Positions 36,665 through 47,725 of a stretch of DNA of 64,000 bases are shown here, one piece after another (within the stretch, counting starts at the first letter, position 1; every line of letters starts with the position of its first letter). Source of the DNA: Opeltia flavorubescens (taxonomy: Eukaryota > Ascomycota > Lecanoromycetes > Teloschistales > Teloschistaceae). A model generated the notes under the pieces. The model was not told the origin of the DNA and made no database searches. It saw only the letters and a program-made list of their open reading frames with translations. Position numbers and translations under genes: made by a program. Location of the stretch: positions 2,281,471 through 2,345,470 of the forward strand of contig KE546966.1 of assembly GCA_000442125.1 (NCBI GenBank), in the 5' to 3' direction.

Positions 36665-38170
36665 ATGCCTGATTCAGAAAGCCTCTCGAATGGCTCATAC
36701 TTGTACAGTGGAGTGAAAAGCTGCGTGCTATCCACGATACGCTCTTTCAACACAGCTGCCGAACAAGCTACGCAGGAAAGCCTCGAAGTCGAAGAAAGGT
36801 GTGCAATTTGTCATGATACGGTGGTAAGTACACTTCCGAGCGATATTCTCCCTGGACTAATTTGCTTATGAGTCCTGAGATACATACCTACTCCTTCCCC
36901 TTACGAAGATGTACTGACTTCAAGATCTATATAGCAAACGGACAAGTCCAACAATCTCACCGCAAGTGTTCTGCCAAGATGTAAGCATCGCTTCCACGAA
37001 ACATGCATCATGCATTGGCTCAGTCCAATCAAGACGCCGTCCACCGAACTTATAGTCCCACAGCCAGCAGCACAGACGCATAATCAAAATCAAATAGGCA
37101 CTACCGATGATTCAATCGAGAGGACAGATTATGTCTCCAGGGCTCAGCGGATGATCAAAGTAGGCATTGACCCTCTTGATGCAACGGACAATGGATTAAA
37201 CTCTCTCAACCAAGAGCGACAAAAGCTTCAAGAACTGGTAGGTCGGGCACCAAACGATCAAACTAGGGAATTGAATCTCGAAGAGCAAGGCCTGGATCGT
37301 CGTGGAGAACCTATGGAAAGAACGCCACCCGGAGCGCTCACTGGCTCTGATAACTCACAAGTCACACTCAGACATGTTCAGTACCTCAACCCAGAGATAT
37401 ACGACTTGGCGCCGGACTCGAGGGGCGAAGAACGAAAGCAGAGCTGTCCGCTCTGCACACAACCTGCTTTCACCAATTGCCATACCGATACCGTAGTATT
37501 ACTACGCGCTCGCTGCCGTTTAACGGACCTCTGTTACGCCCTTCTCAACCTCACTCTAGAAGAAGAAGAAGATCGAACTAGAAAGGAGATCATCTTTTTC
37601 TTACACCGGCGCTATTCTGATTTTACAGCTCTCGGCGAGCGCGAGACTATACCTCGGCTTTCAGACTGCAAACTGATAATCGACCACGCGCAATTTATCC
37701 TTTGCCGGCAGGTATTCTTCCAGCTGCAGCAACTACCGCGCAACAGCGGTTTCGCGGAGGAAAAGAAATCGCAGCTGAAGCGCCTACTCTCTTTACTTAC
37801 CAAAATTCAGGTGGAGGACAGGCTGGTATTCTTTTTCGTCTACCCAGACCCTAAGTATGATGCCGAAATTCAGTTTTCCCAGACTGACAGGGAGGATCTG
37901 AATGCGGATCCAGACAACCTTTCAAGGGCACTCGATATTCATCTGAAGATCCCGCCGACTGTCAAGCCTGTCGAGCCGGAAATTAAGGCTGAGAGCTGGA
38001 TTGAAAGGAACAAGCAGTATCTTTTTCCATATGTCCTTACCAAGAAAGAGCTCTTTCTGGGGGGGATTTTCATGGTTGTTATTTTGGGGTCGATCAGTTA
38101 TATGATCGAGGATGCATGGTATCGTCTTGCGGTGCATCTTCTGAAAGTGATAGGCGAGAAATATGGTTGA
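36665..38170 (+). CDS. RING-like membrane protein, paralogue A (split zinc ligands)
   Basis: Exons 36665-36823 and 36935-38170 give 464 residues. The intron has a GTAAGT donor, a TACTGACTT branch and an in-phase ATAG acceptor. After a family-specific start (YLYSGVKSCVLSTIRSFN), zinc-ligand candidates are C46, C49 (CAIC), C69, H71, H74 and C77 (CKHRFHETC), a RING-H2 pattern. The last pair, C224 and C227 (CPLC), comes only 146 residues later. A predicted coiled coil around RMIKVGIDPLDATDNGL and a polar linker fill the gap. After CPLC comes CHTDTVVLLRARCRLTDL, then a helical region and a C-terminal membrane helix (ELFLGGIFMVVILGSISYMI, about 410-430). By RING analogy it could be a membrane-anchored ubiquitin ligase; this is inference. 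It is the only one of the four with an intron in the finger. Confidence 0.82.
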
Positions 38171-38840
38171 AAGAAGTAGATGGTCGTGAATGAGAGAACG
38201 GTTGAGCTGCGATTAGCGGGAAGGCTGGTCAGATAGGAAATACATAGATGATCGATAATCTCTGCTGCAGAACTCTTGCACCGGCATCTAAATTTGAGTC
38301 TTGTACCTTTATCCTTGAATTTTGTTCCTCAGTGAATTTTCGTGGAAAATCAATCTTCGTCGACCTGCTGAGAGGCATTCCCGTCAACAACCGGAAGGTA
38401 GCACGGATAGTCGTGGAGTGATAACAAGGCTCTAAGACTTCGAAGAAGGTTGAGGATGTTGTAATCACGTAAACTTTTAGCGACAAGGCTAGACGTTGTT
38501 TGGACTTCCTGTGTAAGATAGCTGTCAAATATAGTTACGCCGCGCGGTAAGTACGCAAAGAAAGATAGATGATATAAAGTAAATAGAAATGGTGACTCTC
38601 TCATTGGATGGACCCCTGGTTTTCCCCACGACATTCTTTCAGGTGAGCCCTTAGTACGGAGTAAAATGAGCCTCTGAATCCTGCGACGGAACAAAATATG
38701 ATAACAATTCATCTGTGTGAATATACTATTCTATCAATACATATTGCTTTTGAGACAGTATAGATATCCCTGTACTCCATACATTCCGTTCACCGATCCT
38801 TACTGCCCTTTGAAAAAGTACATCCATACTAAACTATATA
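38171..38840. other. intergenic between RING paralogues A and B
   Basis: 670 bases. I looked for the TTGAACAATGG promoter element of gene A and did not find it here, which fits with gene B being decayed. No coding frame is supported. Confidence 0.4.
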
Positions 38841-38846
38841 CTTTCG

Positions 38847-40144
38847 ATATGCATATCAGAATCACTGAGTCGATTTGCTATTCTTTCCTTTTACAGCGGA
38901 CTGTCCTTTTACGTCTATTCCAATATTCGACATTTGAATGATGGTGCCGAAGAAGTTGCACGAACAAGCCATGGAGAACACGAAAGCTGCGCCATGTATC
39001 GCGATTCGCAGATAATTAGAAAAGGCTCAACACTTTATTCTACTGTTTTATCTTGCCGGCACCGCTTCCACGAAATCTGTATCATGAAGTTGCTCGATTC
39101 TATAAAGCTACCGACCACTGAACCTTTGCCCGGCGGAACAGCAGCTCAGCTCGACCGCGATCTCGAGATTCAGTACTCCTGCACTACAAACGATAAACTT
39201 CAGGACAGACAGAAGCTCGACCCCGTCACAAGGGTGAAGCGACTAACCGAGCTCGGAGTCCAACCGGCCGACGCAATTGCCGATGGAGAAGAAGAATTCA
39301 ATATCGTAATACGGAAGCTCAACTACCAATACCAAGAAGTCTTACGCCAGCATGAAGAGCTGAAAGTTGTGGCTGCACGGAATCAAGTTACGGGAGGGTC
39401 GGAAGGCCAACGACAGATGGTCAGGGAACAGTTGTAGATACTGGAGCAGTCAGACAGAACGCGTCCGTACGCCTTCCCGACTCAGCACGGATGAGGATAC
39501 GCTGTCCACTCTGCAGACAGCCCACCTTCACCGGCTTATCAATATGCCAATCAGATGTCTCACAATTGCTTCGTGTCCGGCTTCGTCTAACAGATTTTTG
39601 CCACACCTCCCTCAATCTTACCACCAGTTCGGCTGAACAAGAAACGAGCGACGAACTCTCCACCTTCTTTAAACGACGTTCTGAAGATATTGCAGCAAAG
39701 GGGAAGCGTGAGGTTATTCCATTGATCTTAGATTGTCAAATACTCTTCTATCATGCACTCTTTGTTCCTCGGCCCGAAGCTCGGAGACCAGAAATCTTAT
39801 TCGTGGAAAGGAAGGTGAAGCTAGCGCGGTCGATCTCTGTCCTTGATTATATAGAGTTCAAGAAGCAATTCATACCGCTTTTCCTCGATTTGGCTTCAAC
39901 ACCATATGCGAGATGCGAGACGGTGGTATCGCCAACTGTTCGAAAAAGTATGAGCCTGGAACCCTACAGACTTTCGAAGGCGTTTAATATGCACCTGGAC
40001 TTGACCATCAAGCCGAAAATTCGGACATGGACTGATATGATTAATGAGATTCTCGTTGCCATATGTGTATTGGCTGTCAATTTGGTTTTTTTTAGAATCG
40101 GTCTTCGTATGGAAGGTGGTTACTTCATGCATACTATGCTTTGA
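38847..40144 (+). pseudogene. RING-like paralogue B, decayed
   Basis: The frame ending at 39437 aligns with the start of paralogue A even before its first start codon: SESLSRFAILSFYSGLSFYV against SESLSNGSYLYSGVKSCVL, where B has no Met. The first ligand pair is broken (CAMY for CAIC), while CRHRFHEIC is kept. The coiled-coil part (RLTELGVQPADAIADGEEEF) is present. The frame then shifts near 39400, and a second frame carries CPLCRQPTF, SQLLRVRLRLTDF and a membrane helix (EILVAICVLAVNLVFF) to 40144. No intron signals explain the shift. The start loss, a missing ligand, loss of Cys in the RCRL block and the shift together point to a pseudogene. Unlike A it has no intron in the finger. Confidence 0.75.
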
Positions 40145-40574
40145 CGAGTCCATTGGGTAGGGTCAGCCTCCTCCTTCCAGTAAGTGTTTCACGCGGCGCA
40201 TATTCAAACAGGATCATAAGGTTTTCATCACGTGACTTTGTAAGAGACAAGGAAATGTGTTTAATATGAATCCGGTGAGGTGGAATTTCAATCTATCTTT
40301 ACGCGCAAGGGTGTACTTTAAGGTGAAATTTTGATGAATGGGAAAGAGCATCAAGGACCGCGTTGGTAATAAGTAATGTAGTACGAAGCTGATCGGTCTT
40401 AAAGAAATCTTATCACACCCCCCTAGTCCTAAAAATATTTATCTCAAATTATCACATTCAGCTTCCCTTTATATCATCCAGCTCTTCCCCGGCACATCCA
40501 TTCAGCACATCCCCCCCTCTCCACCAAAAACAAAGACCCTACACCTCATCACCCTTCCCACATACCCAAGAGCC
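40145..40574. other. convergent 3' intergenic
   Basis: 430 bases between the ends of RING B (+) and the C2H2 gene (-). No feature seen beyond 3' UTR-like C/T-rich sequence near 40500. Confidence 0.5.
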
Positions 40575-41436
40575 CTATTCATCACGATATTTCCCCCTAG
40601 CGCCACCCTTGCAGACTTTCAAATGATCGACCATCTTGTCTTTCCTCTCAAACCCTTGGTTGCCCTTGCGCACACAGCCTGGTTTTGGGCAGTCGATTTT
40701 TTTGGTGCTGGGGTTGTGTTTTAATTCGTGGCGGCGGAGATCGCCGCGGCGGGCATAGGTTTTGTTGCAGGTGGGGCAGGTGAAGCGATTGTTGGGGTTT
40801 AGGGGTAGGGGAGATTGTGAGTTGTTTGGTGGGAGGGAAGAGAGGTTGGTGGTCGTGGCATTGATGTTGTGAGGCGCAATGTCGGATGCGATTGGGGCGA
40901 AGGGGTTGGGGTCCATCCAGTTGAGATCATATGGAGAAATGTTGCCATGGTAGGGTATCCCCACAGGAGGAAAGGCTGGTTCTTGGATGCCAAAAGGACT
41001 CGGGGCCATCCCTGGGTTAGGAAGGCCATACATGCTTTGGGAGCGTGTTGCCAATGAATCATGATGGAAGTTGTATGGATGGTTCAAATTGCCGTAGTAG
41101 CTTATGCTCCCAGAGTATTGGGGAGCTGCATCGCTGAGATGGACTTGGCTGTGTGTGTCCAGCTCCCATTGGGTATCGAACCTGGCGTAGCAGCCGGCTC
41201 GGAAGCATACATAGTAACAATGAACGTTCGTGCCGATTGGGTCAATACCCTCTTTGAGACTTCGATTCGGCAAGGGAGAAAATTAGTTCAAAAAAAAAAA
41301 CTTACCCAGCTCCACCCGCAACGCCATGCATATCCAATGCATGAGGCTGCAGGCTAAGCTCAGGTTCAGTCCAATCATTCTCCATCGGCACTCCTTCGAG
41401 TGCAGCAATCTGATAAGCTGAGTGTGTGGGTTGCAT
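40575..41436 (-). CDS. C2H2 zinc-finger protein, probable transcription factor
   Basis: Minus-strand exons 41436-41306 and 41259-40575 give 271 residues. The 46-nt intron has a GTAAGT donor, a T-run, a GAACTAATT branch and an AAG acceptor that restores LKEGIDPIG. Three finger units are seen: C62-x4-C67-x12-H80-x3-H84, C205-x2-C208-x12-H221-x3-H225 (FTCPTCNKTYARRGDLRRHE), and C234-x4-C239 with H256-x3-C260. The linker is rich in Pro, Asn, Ser and Tyr. The arrangement of one N-terminal and two C-terminal fingers is common in fungal C2H2 regulators, so nuclear DNA binding is likely. The chosen ATG (41436) follows a probable 5' UTR intron (about 41520-41445: GTGAGT donor, AGCTAACG branch, CACAG acceptor). 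An upstream start in that first exon cannot be ruled out. Confidence 0.82.
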
Positions 41437-42529
41437 GATGACTGCTGTGCCCCACGTTAGCTGGCAGGAAAGGGCGAGAAAGGGCGAAAAGGGGCAAAAG
41501 GGGCGAAAGAGGCAACTCACTAGTCTGGATTGGGCGTAGTCGAAATGACAAAGGCCGTGAAATTGAGAGAAAATTGGTCGAGGAGGAGAGGGATACTTGT
41601 ACACGACGGTGATGAGGCTGAAATGAAAGGGGAAGGGGCGCGTTGAAGATGTAGGAGACAAGGCTGCGACATGCTAGACGGGCATGGAATCCGTTTCGCA
41701 CCCACTCAATCCATCAGGGAAGCTAGCACTTTTGGCTCAAGTGGCAGGGATTTCTACTGTTCATGTCAATGATTGAAACCTATGGCTTGATATGTAGGCC
41801 CTGTGTCGGAGTAAAAGGTTTCGTGAGAGATTTGCGAAGAGAATAAGAAATCCAGCCTTATCTTCCAATCATGGTATGCGAACCGGAATCGTACGACCGG
41901 TGATGTCTTCCATCAATGGTATTGCAAGTACCTGACAGCGTCGTTGACATCCTAGCCTTGGCTTTGCTTCAATACTCCAACAACGGTGTAACGTACTTTA
42001 CGTGCAGGAACGGCAGAGTTGCATTGTAGTACTTTCAATGGTGACCACGGATGAGATTAACGGTGGGATCATCGCATTACTCAGGAACGAAGAGCGAAAT
42101 ATTTCCAGCGGCAGGCGTTATTATCTGGCCATTGCGTCATCACGATGTCCATTAGTATGGTTCAACGTTGAGACTGGGGACCCTATCGGCTCTCGATCGG
42201 CCAACTGTAACTGGGGCCGAGATGTCTTGGCTCGCTTCTGTTATTCGAAGTCCAGGAAAGTGACGTCCGAGCACGGCGGATAGAGCACGTGCAGAATGTG
42301 GAGAAGCGCCAGTAAGATAGGCGACATCGTGTAACGTCCTCTACTGCAGCTAGAAATGCTGTGCAGGAAATCCGAATTTCATATTCTCTTCAGGGCCTGT
42401 CAACGATCAATTGACAACCAGGGACATCCTATGCTGCGACGGACTGTTTGTCACCAGTCACGAACCGTCTCTGCCACCCGTCACGAGAATTACTTGTGTG
42501 GTAGGGGTTTTTCGTCCTGCGAAAACTCA
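41437..42529. other. intergenic, C2H2 gene 5' region
   Basis: Includes the probable 5' UTR intron of the C2H2 gene with short GGGCGAAA-type G/A-rich repeats (41468-41512), and the promoter. Further on, to the 3' end of the MFS gene, I see no supported feature. The plus-strand frame 42002-42283 has no domain character. Confidence 0.45.
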
Positions 42530-43962
42530 TCATTGGACAGGCTTCCTACGTCTCACTTGACGTAGCAAGAGGAGGCATAAGCTCGCTAGAAGATATGCAA
42601 GACCGGCAAAGATCTGAGGATATAGGTATTCGCGTGGGGAGCCGGGGCGACGAAGTTTGAGGGCAATGACTTCAGAGACTATTTCTGTCAGCTTCTGCTG
42701 CTGCCTCACATGCTCGCACTTTTCTGTCTCTGGCCATACTTACACACGGCAGGGAGAGTGACCGACAGCCACGCTAAGGAAAGCAAAGAGGGAAGCTCCA
42801 CGAGGCCTCCTATTTCGGCAGATAGAGGGCCGATAGTCTATGATATCATCAGCAGGGTACCTTGAAAAGCCTAATACAAGGCGGCTTACGACCCAGAAGA
42901 CTCCAAGAATAGCACCACTAGTAATCGCAAATAGGATAGTGACACCATAGGATGTTGAAGGAAGCCAGATTGCCAATACCGTAATACTGCAAAGGAAGGT
43001 GCATGTTCCCGCGGTCTCAATCTTCCCAAATCGATCACTCAAAACGCCAATGCAGGGTCTTCCGATAGCGGTACCCAAACTCACAAACGCGGATAGAGCA
43101 GCTCCTTGGGATACAGAAAGGTCAATTGATGGGGCAAAATCCGGAAGGGATAAAAGGAGGGTGATTTGCCCTAGAGTACTAAGAAAAGACCATGATAGGA
43201 GGAGATTTACGTCCAAGCGGCGTAAAAGGCGAACGTCGAGACCTCTCTGTGGTGGCTGGATGACTTCGTTGCGATGTCTGATCAGTATAGCGGCTGTGAG
43301 GTTCATGATCCCAGTGATGATGCCGGTGACACGGAGAGACCAGGCGACAGAGATGTTATTGATCATGGCACCGACAGCGAATGAAAAGACCAAGCCTCCA
43401 ATGCCTGATCCGGCCGCGCTGATACCATTGGCCAGACTTCGTTTCTTCGTGAACCACTGAGAGAGGATAGCAATGCTCGGAATGTAGATGAAACCTACAC
43501 CGAGGCCTATGAGAGCCCCTTGACACAGGTAGATATGCCAGATGTGATATGCGAAAGAAGCCCCGAAATATCCGCTGGTCTGGAAAACGACGCCCATGAG
43601 CATCGGTGTTTGGGGACCATATATCCGGGTGATGATGGTGACAACTGGAGCAACAAGTGTGGCAATTCCAAAGTTCAACCCCCCGATAATTGCGTAGTCC
43701 ATCGGCGTAGATCCTGGGTAAAGATCATGGGCGAGATAATAGGCTAAGTAAACGCTATACGACTTGAGAACCGGCTGCATTAGAGGTCACTCTCAAAGAC
43801 TATTCTGCCTCGAGGACTTACTGTCACCACTCCCCAGGTGAAGCAGCTGATGGAAAAGCATACTCCGACATTCACCCACCCATAGCCACCATCGGGTGTC
43901 ATTTCTGAATTGCGCGGACGAGATTGGGGTGGACTGGAGCTCATTGAATATGAATTTGCCAT
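42530..43962 (-). CDS. MFS monocarboxylate-type transporter (MCT family)
   Basis: Minus-strand exons 43962-43822, 43774-42890, 42837-42744 and 42678-42530 give 422 residues, all joins in phase. The last two exons restore TIGPLSAEIGGLVELPSLLS and SEVIALKLRRPGSPREYLYP, the expected end of the family. The N-terminus has PDGGYGWVNVGVCFSISCFTWG, the MCT signature [D/E]G[G/S][W/F/Y][G/A]W. Twelve hydrophobic segments are split by a short loop (RHRNEVIQPPQRGLD). SDRFGKIETAG matches the MFS loop after TM8. Fungal members are plasma-membrane carriers for monocarboxylates, riboflavin or unknown solutes. Length is near the lower end for the family. It lies between the two RING pairs beside the C2H2 gene; no functional link is shown. 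Confidence 0.9.
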
Positions 43963-46004
43963 GCTGCCTGAGGAAGGTACTTGGATGAATGATCATCTCG
44001 ACATGAAAAACAAGGTAGTGTATATAAAAGATGGGGGTATACTGGGGTCACACAAAAACACAGCTGCTGCAACTAATAATGTCCCAGACTTGCGCGCCTT
44101 GAAAGCTTTTTAGACTCTGCGCTTGGTGAAATAAATGTTGGAGCGGATAGCGCCTCCATGCACATCTCGACATCATCGTGACGAAATTGCAGGGAAAAGG
44201 GTTTGACATCTGCAAACTCTGAATGAGATGCAAACACCATTGGGTGGTTTGGCTATGTGGAGCATATGTCCCACTTGCATCGGGTGTTCCCGATAGCGAA
44301 ATGCACTGACATCCTCGGGTTTGTTTCAGTTGTCATGTCTGGTGGCAGTCGATGTGTTGGACAGACATATGATGCCATCATGGATAAGTATATGATGTTT
44401 GATTATCGGTCATCGCATCGATGGTGAAAAGCAACATGAGATGCCTCCAGACCTTCTCCGGATTTGTCGGGCGCCTTCTCGGTATAGTCATGAATCATCG
44501 CCAACCATATTCAGCCACTTGGTCCTACAATTCTGATCGTAAGCGGAAAGGCTTCCTTTGATACAATTTACGGTCTGTCATATTGATTCTGAAGCTACTA
44601 TGGGGGCGTGGTTTTAGTCGGGCTTATATCATGAATAAGTCTTCGGCTTGAATAGAAAGCTCCTGAGCGGCCATGACGTTTTATCTGTAGAGGACTCGGA
44701 CCCGGCCTTTGATCGCGCAGCTCGCCGAATGGCGGCTCATGAGTGTATATGGCGGATTCTTATGTTGATAGTGCAAATTACAGGTGCTGATGGCAGATCA
44801 TCTATCACTTGTCGTATCTAGAAATGACTGACTGGATTAAAGAAAAGTCTCGAACCTCAAAGTCTGCTAGAAATGTTGTGAGATTTCATTTATTATCAAA
44901 ATTAGTGTCCATCGGTGATTACGGGACATTATCAATCCCGTCCCGTCCTTTTCAAGCATCGCTTCGGGCAAAGGATATGTGGTGGTAACAAAAAGCATTC
45001 CTGCGGAGGTTTTGTACTTTCTGGCATAAAAAGATTAAGACGAGCTTGGAAGCGGCCGGACTTCGGCTTGATCCGAGGTGGCGCTAAGTCGCTTTAGAGA
45101 AATTGCGGCTTTTTGTGACACGGGGCTAGGAGTAATACTATTCAAATAATTTCTTGAAAAAGCTATCTGGTATGAAGCTTTTGCGAATTGTTTATCATGA
45201 CTAATTGGCATGTCGATCTTTTGTTAGCAGTTCTGTTGATCTACGTCTAATTGGATAATTCTTATGTGGAACAATAGCATACGCATACTTTTCCTTGTCT
45301 CTGTGTCTTGATCATCTCGCTTCCTCCGAATCGAGCATTCCCATGTCAATACGAGGATCACTCATAATGATTCAATCGGTCTAGCATGTCAGGTTATCAG
45401 GTATTCTAGAGGTTCTTGGTCCACGGCTTTCAATATATCGTACAGCCACCGCTTTTCTCTTCATGCGGCGGCAGCCAGTCTCTCTGGAAGTGACCATGAT
45501 AATTCAAGTCTCGGGCAACCGTTTGCGAAGATCTGACATAAGAAATTATGAGATGTTACTGGCAAACCGCGCCTTGAAAACAGTCTGTCCCGGCATTACT
45601 GCTTGAAACCGGGTATGTCGTCCCTTTGGGGGAGGAATATGTAAATCGAAACAATGGTTGTTCAACCTGCGCTTATATTAATTGAATCATCTCCTAGCGC
45701 ATGTTATATTTTGTTTCATCCTATTGTCAATGAACTATCGGCACCGTTACAGATTTATTCAATGAGTCGATGAAAAGTGTAAACAGGCTTACAAGTGTTG
45801 ACACAGATGTATAAGCTGCCGCGATCCTCTCAGCTCATCTGTACTGCATCCTTTGTCTGGCGCAATAGTGCTGTGATTCAAGATTACTTCACATTGGGCT
45901 AGGCAGACCGCACTCATGGGAAAGTTTCGTCAAGTAGTTGAATTCAAATTATTTAAAATAGAGATTAAAGAATCCAAAGCCATCTGATTGAGCTGGATAA
46001 ATTA
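43963..46004. other. 2.0 kb intergenic without recognisable gene
   Basis: Between the start of the MFS gene and the end of RING C. It is AT-richer than the genes around it. All frames are under 70 codons and show no family character. I looked for remains of a fifth RING paralogue (CPLC, CHTDTV, RCRL blocks) and saw none. Confidence 0.5.
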
Positions 46005-47561
46005 TCAATCTTTGCTCGTATGTCTTCTCCGTACCGATGCTACAAGCTCAAGAAATTCCTTGTTGATCGGAATCGTCTCATCGTCACGATGAAGTTCGCG
46101 CAAAGCTTCCATCATACGATCTTCATACCAACGCGCCTCCAAACTCCAGAGATGCGCAGCAGTTTGATACTGAAGTACCTTCACACCGCTCCAAATCATA
46201 AATCCCACGCTGACGACGAGGAGCAGGATCCCTTCCCAGGATGCGGGCATCTTGGAAGGGAGACGTTTGCCCAAAGCCTCTATGATTTTTCGCGTACGGC
46301 TTTGCACCCTAATTTCCGGCTTCTCGAGAGCCTTGACAGGCAATCTCAAATGCTTTTGCAGCGCTTTTGCAAGGCGGTCTAGATCCGCAGCTAGGAGTTT
46401 CCGATTGGTCTTTGATATTCGGATCTTGGCGTCGTATTGTGGGCTCGGGTCGAAGAAGAAAGGTATGAGGTGCTCCGTCAAGGTTATTTTATTTTCGAGG
46501 AGGGAGATCAGACGTCTGAGTTGTGACTTCTTTTCCTCAGGGAGACCAGACTGTTGTCGTTGTTGCATGCAGCTTTGCCGACAGATTAGGAACCGTGCAT
46601 GATTGAGTATTAGTTGACAATCCGGAAGTGGAGGTGTTGTTTCACGCTCGTATAAGAAGATATTGTCCAGATCGCGTCGTTGGAGAAAGGCGATTATCGC
46701 CTTTCTTGTACGGTCCTCCTCTTTGTTTCGATGAAGCCCGAGGAAAGCGTAGCTTAGATCTGCTAGGCGGCATCGAACGCGCAGAAGTTGTACTGTATCT
46801 GTGTGACATCCTAGGTTGCTGCTGAATGGAATTCTCGTACATAGTGGGCAACCTTTCGCTGGTGTTGGCGGGAGTAATCTGGCCTGGCGTTCTATAATAT
46901 CCTGGATTTCCGAGTTGAGGTATTGAACGTGCACTCGGGGGATTTGCGAGTCGTTGTGACCAGCATTCGATCCTGGGGGAGCCATATTCGCCACTGCCTC
47001 ATCACGATCTTGAACTTGGTCCTCTCGGCGCCCTCCAATAGGTCGATCACCAAGTACGAAAATTTGCTGATCTCCACCTATTCGCGAAAGAGCATTGATT
47101 TGAGTCTTGATATCTGCTAGCTCATCTTTCAGTGCTTCAAGGCCATGGTCGGTCGCATCGAGAAGGTCGATGCCTAATTCGATGATTCGACGAGTTGATT
47201 CGAGGTAGTTGACTTTCGGTATAACAGGCTCAATCATGTTATCCGTTGTGCCGATAGGAGCACCTGTCTGATGCGCCTGAGCTGTTGCTTTTTGACGTAT
47301 TGGCTGGGTCGGTGGCAGCTTGATTGGACTGAGCCACTGCATGATACAAGCTTCGTGGAATCGGTGCTTGCATTGTAGAAAAACGGTAGCCTGGAGACTG
47401 ATCATAAATCTGTCGTGACAAATCGCACACCTCTCTTCAACTTCAACGTTTTCCGGTGGAACCGCTGCAGCTGCATTAAACGAGCGTATAGTGGACAGAA
47501 CGCAGCTTTTAACACCGCTGTATAAGTATGTATGATTCGAGGAGTTTTCTGAATCGGACAT
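46005..47561 (-). CDS. RING-like membrane protein, paralogue C (split zinc ligands)
   Basis: Uninterrupted minus-strand frame of 518 residues; the best-preserved member. The start TYLYSGVKSCVLSTIRSFN matches A almost exactly. Ligand candidates are C45, C48 (CAIC), C64, H66, H69, C72 (CKHRFHEAC), then C238 and C241 (CPLC), a gap of 165 residues. That gap holds RRIIELGIDLLDATDHGLEA with a coiled coil running to about 160, then a Gly/Asp/Asn-rich linker. CPLC is followed by CHTDTVQLLRVRCRLADL (252-269), a charged helical region, and a membrane helix (GILLLVVSVGFMIWSGVKVL, about 447-467) with a 50-residue tail. Type II-like tail anchoring with the finger in the cytosol is likely. The E3 ligase role is inferred from the finger only. 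No intron at the position where A has one. Confidence 0.85.
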   Translation of the reverse strand: MSDSENSSNHTYLYSGVKSCVLSTIRSFNAAAAVPPENVEVEERCAICHDRFMISLQATVFLQCKHRFHEACIMQWLSPIKLPPTQPIRQKATAQAHQTGAPIGTTDNMIEPVIPKVNYLESTRRIIELGIDLLDATDHGLEALKDELADIKTQINALSRIGGDQQIFVLGDRPIGGRREDQVQDRDEAVANMAPPGSNAGHNDSQIPRVHVQYLNSEIQDIIERQARLLPPTPAKGCPLCTRIPFSSNLGCHTDTVQLLRVRCRLADLSYAFLGLHRNKEEDRTRKAIIAFLQRRDLDNIFLYERETTPPLPDCQLILNHARFLICRQSCMQQRQQSGLPEEKKSQLRRLISLLENKITLTEHLIPFFFDPSPQYDAKIRISKTNRKLLAADLDRLAKALQKHLRLPVKALEKPEIRVQSRTRKIIEALGKRLPSKMPASWEGILLLVVSVGFMIWSGVKVLQYQTAAHLWSLEARWYEDRMMEALRELHRDDETIPINKEFLELVASVRRRHTSKD

Positions 47562-47700
47562 GGCGAACTATTGACAGGTAGAGTACTTTGAAGGTACTGA
47601 GGGAGGAGAAGGATAAACATAGAGGTGGAGAACGTTGGCAAGTAAATATACACAGTACAATTTGTGTAGACCACTATATAATATTATAATATCAGACTTT

Positions 47701-47725
47701 TTCAACAAAGACCATTGTCCAACAC
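47701..47725 (-). promoter_or_regulatory. shared promoter element upstream of RING gene C
   Basis: Read on the minus strand, TTGGACAATGGTCTTTGTTG matches the element of gene A at 19 of 20 positions and lies about 140 bases before the ATG at 47561. A TATA-like AT-run (about 47674-47690) follows toward the gene. The equal spacing in two genes about 11 kb apart on opposite strands is the main support. Confidence 0.55.

Noticed and set aside
42999-43460. 153-codon plus-strand frame over the MFS gene
   Set aside because: Exact antisense shadow of a well-supported transporter exon.
43963-46004. Transposon or fifth RING copy in the gene-free stretch
   Set aside because: No terminal repeats, no transposase-like frame and none of the family blocks were found.
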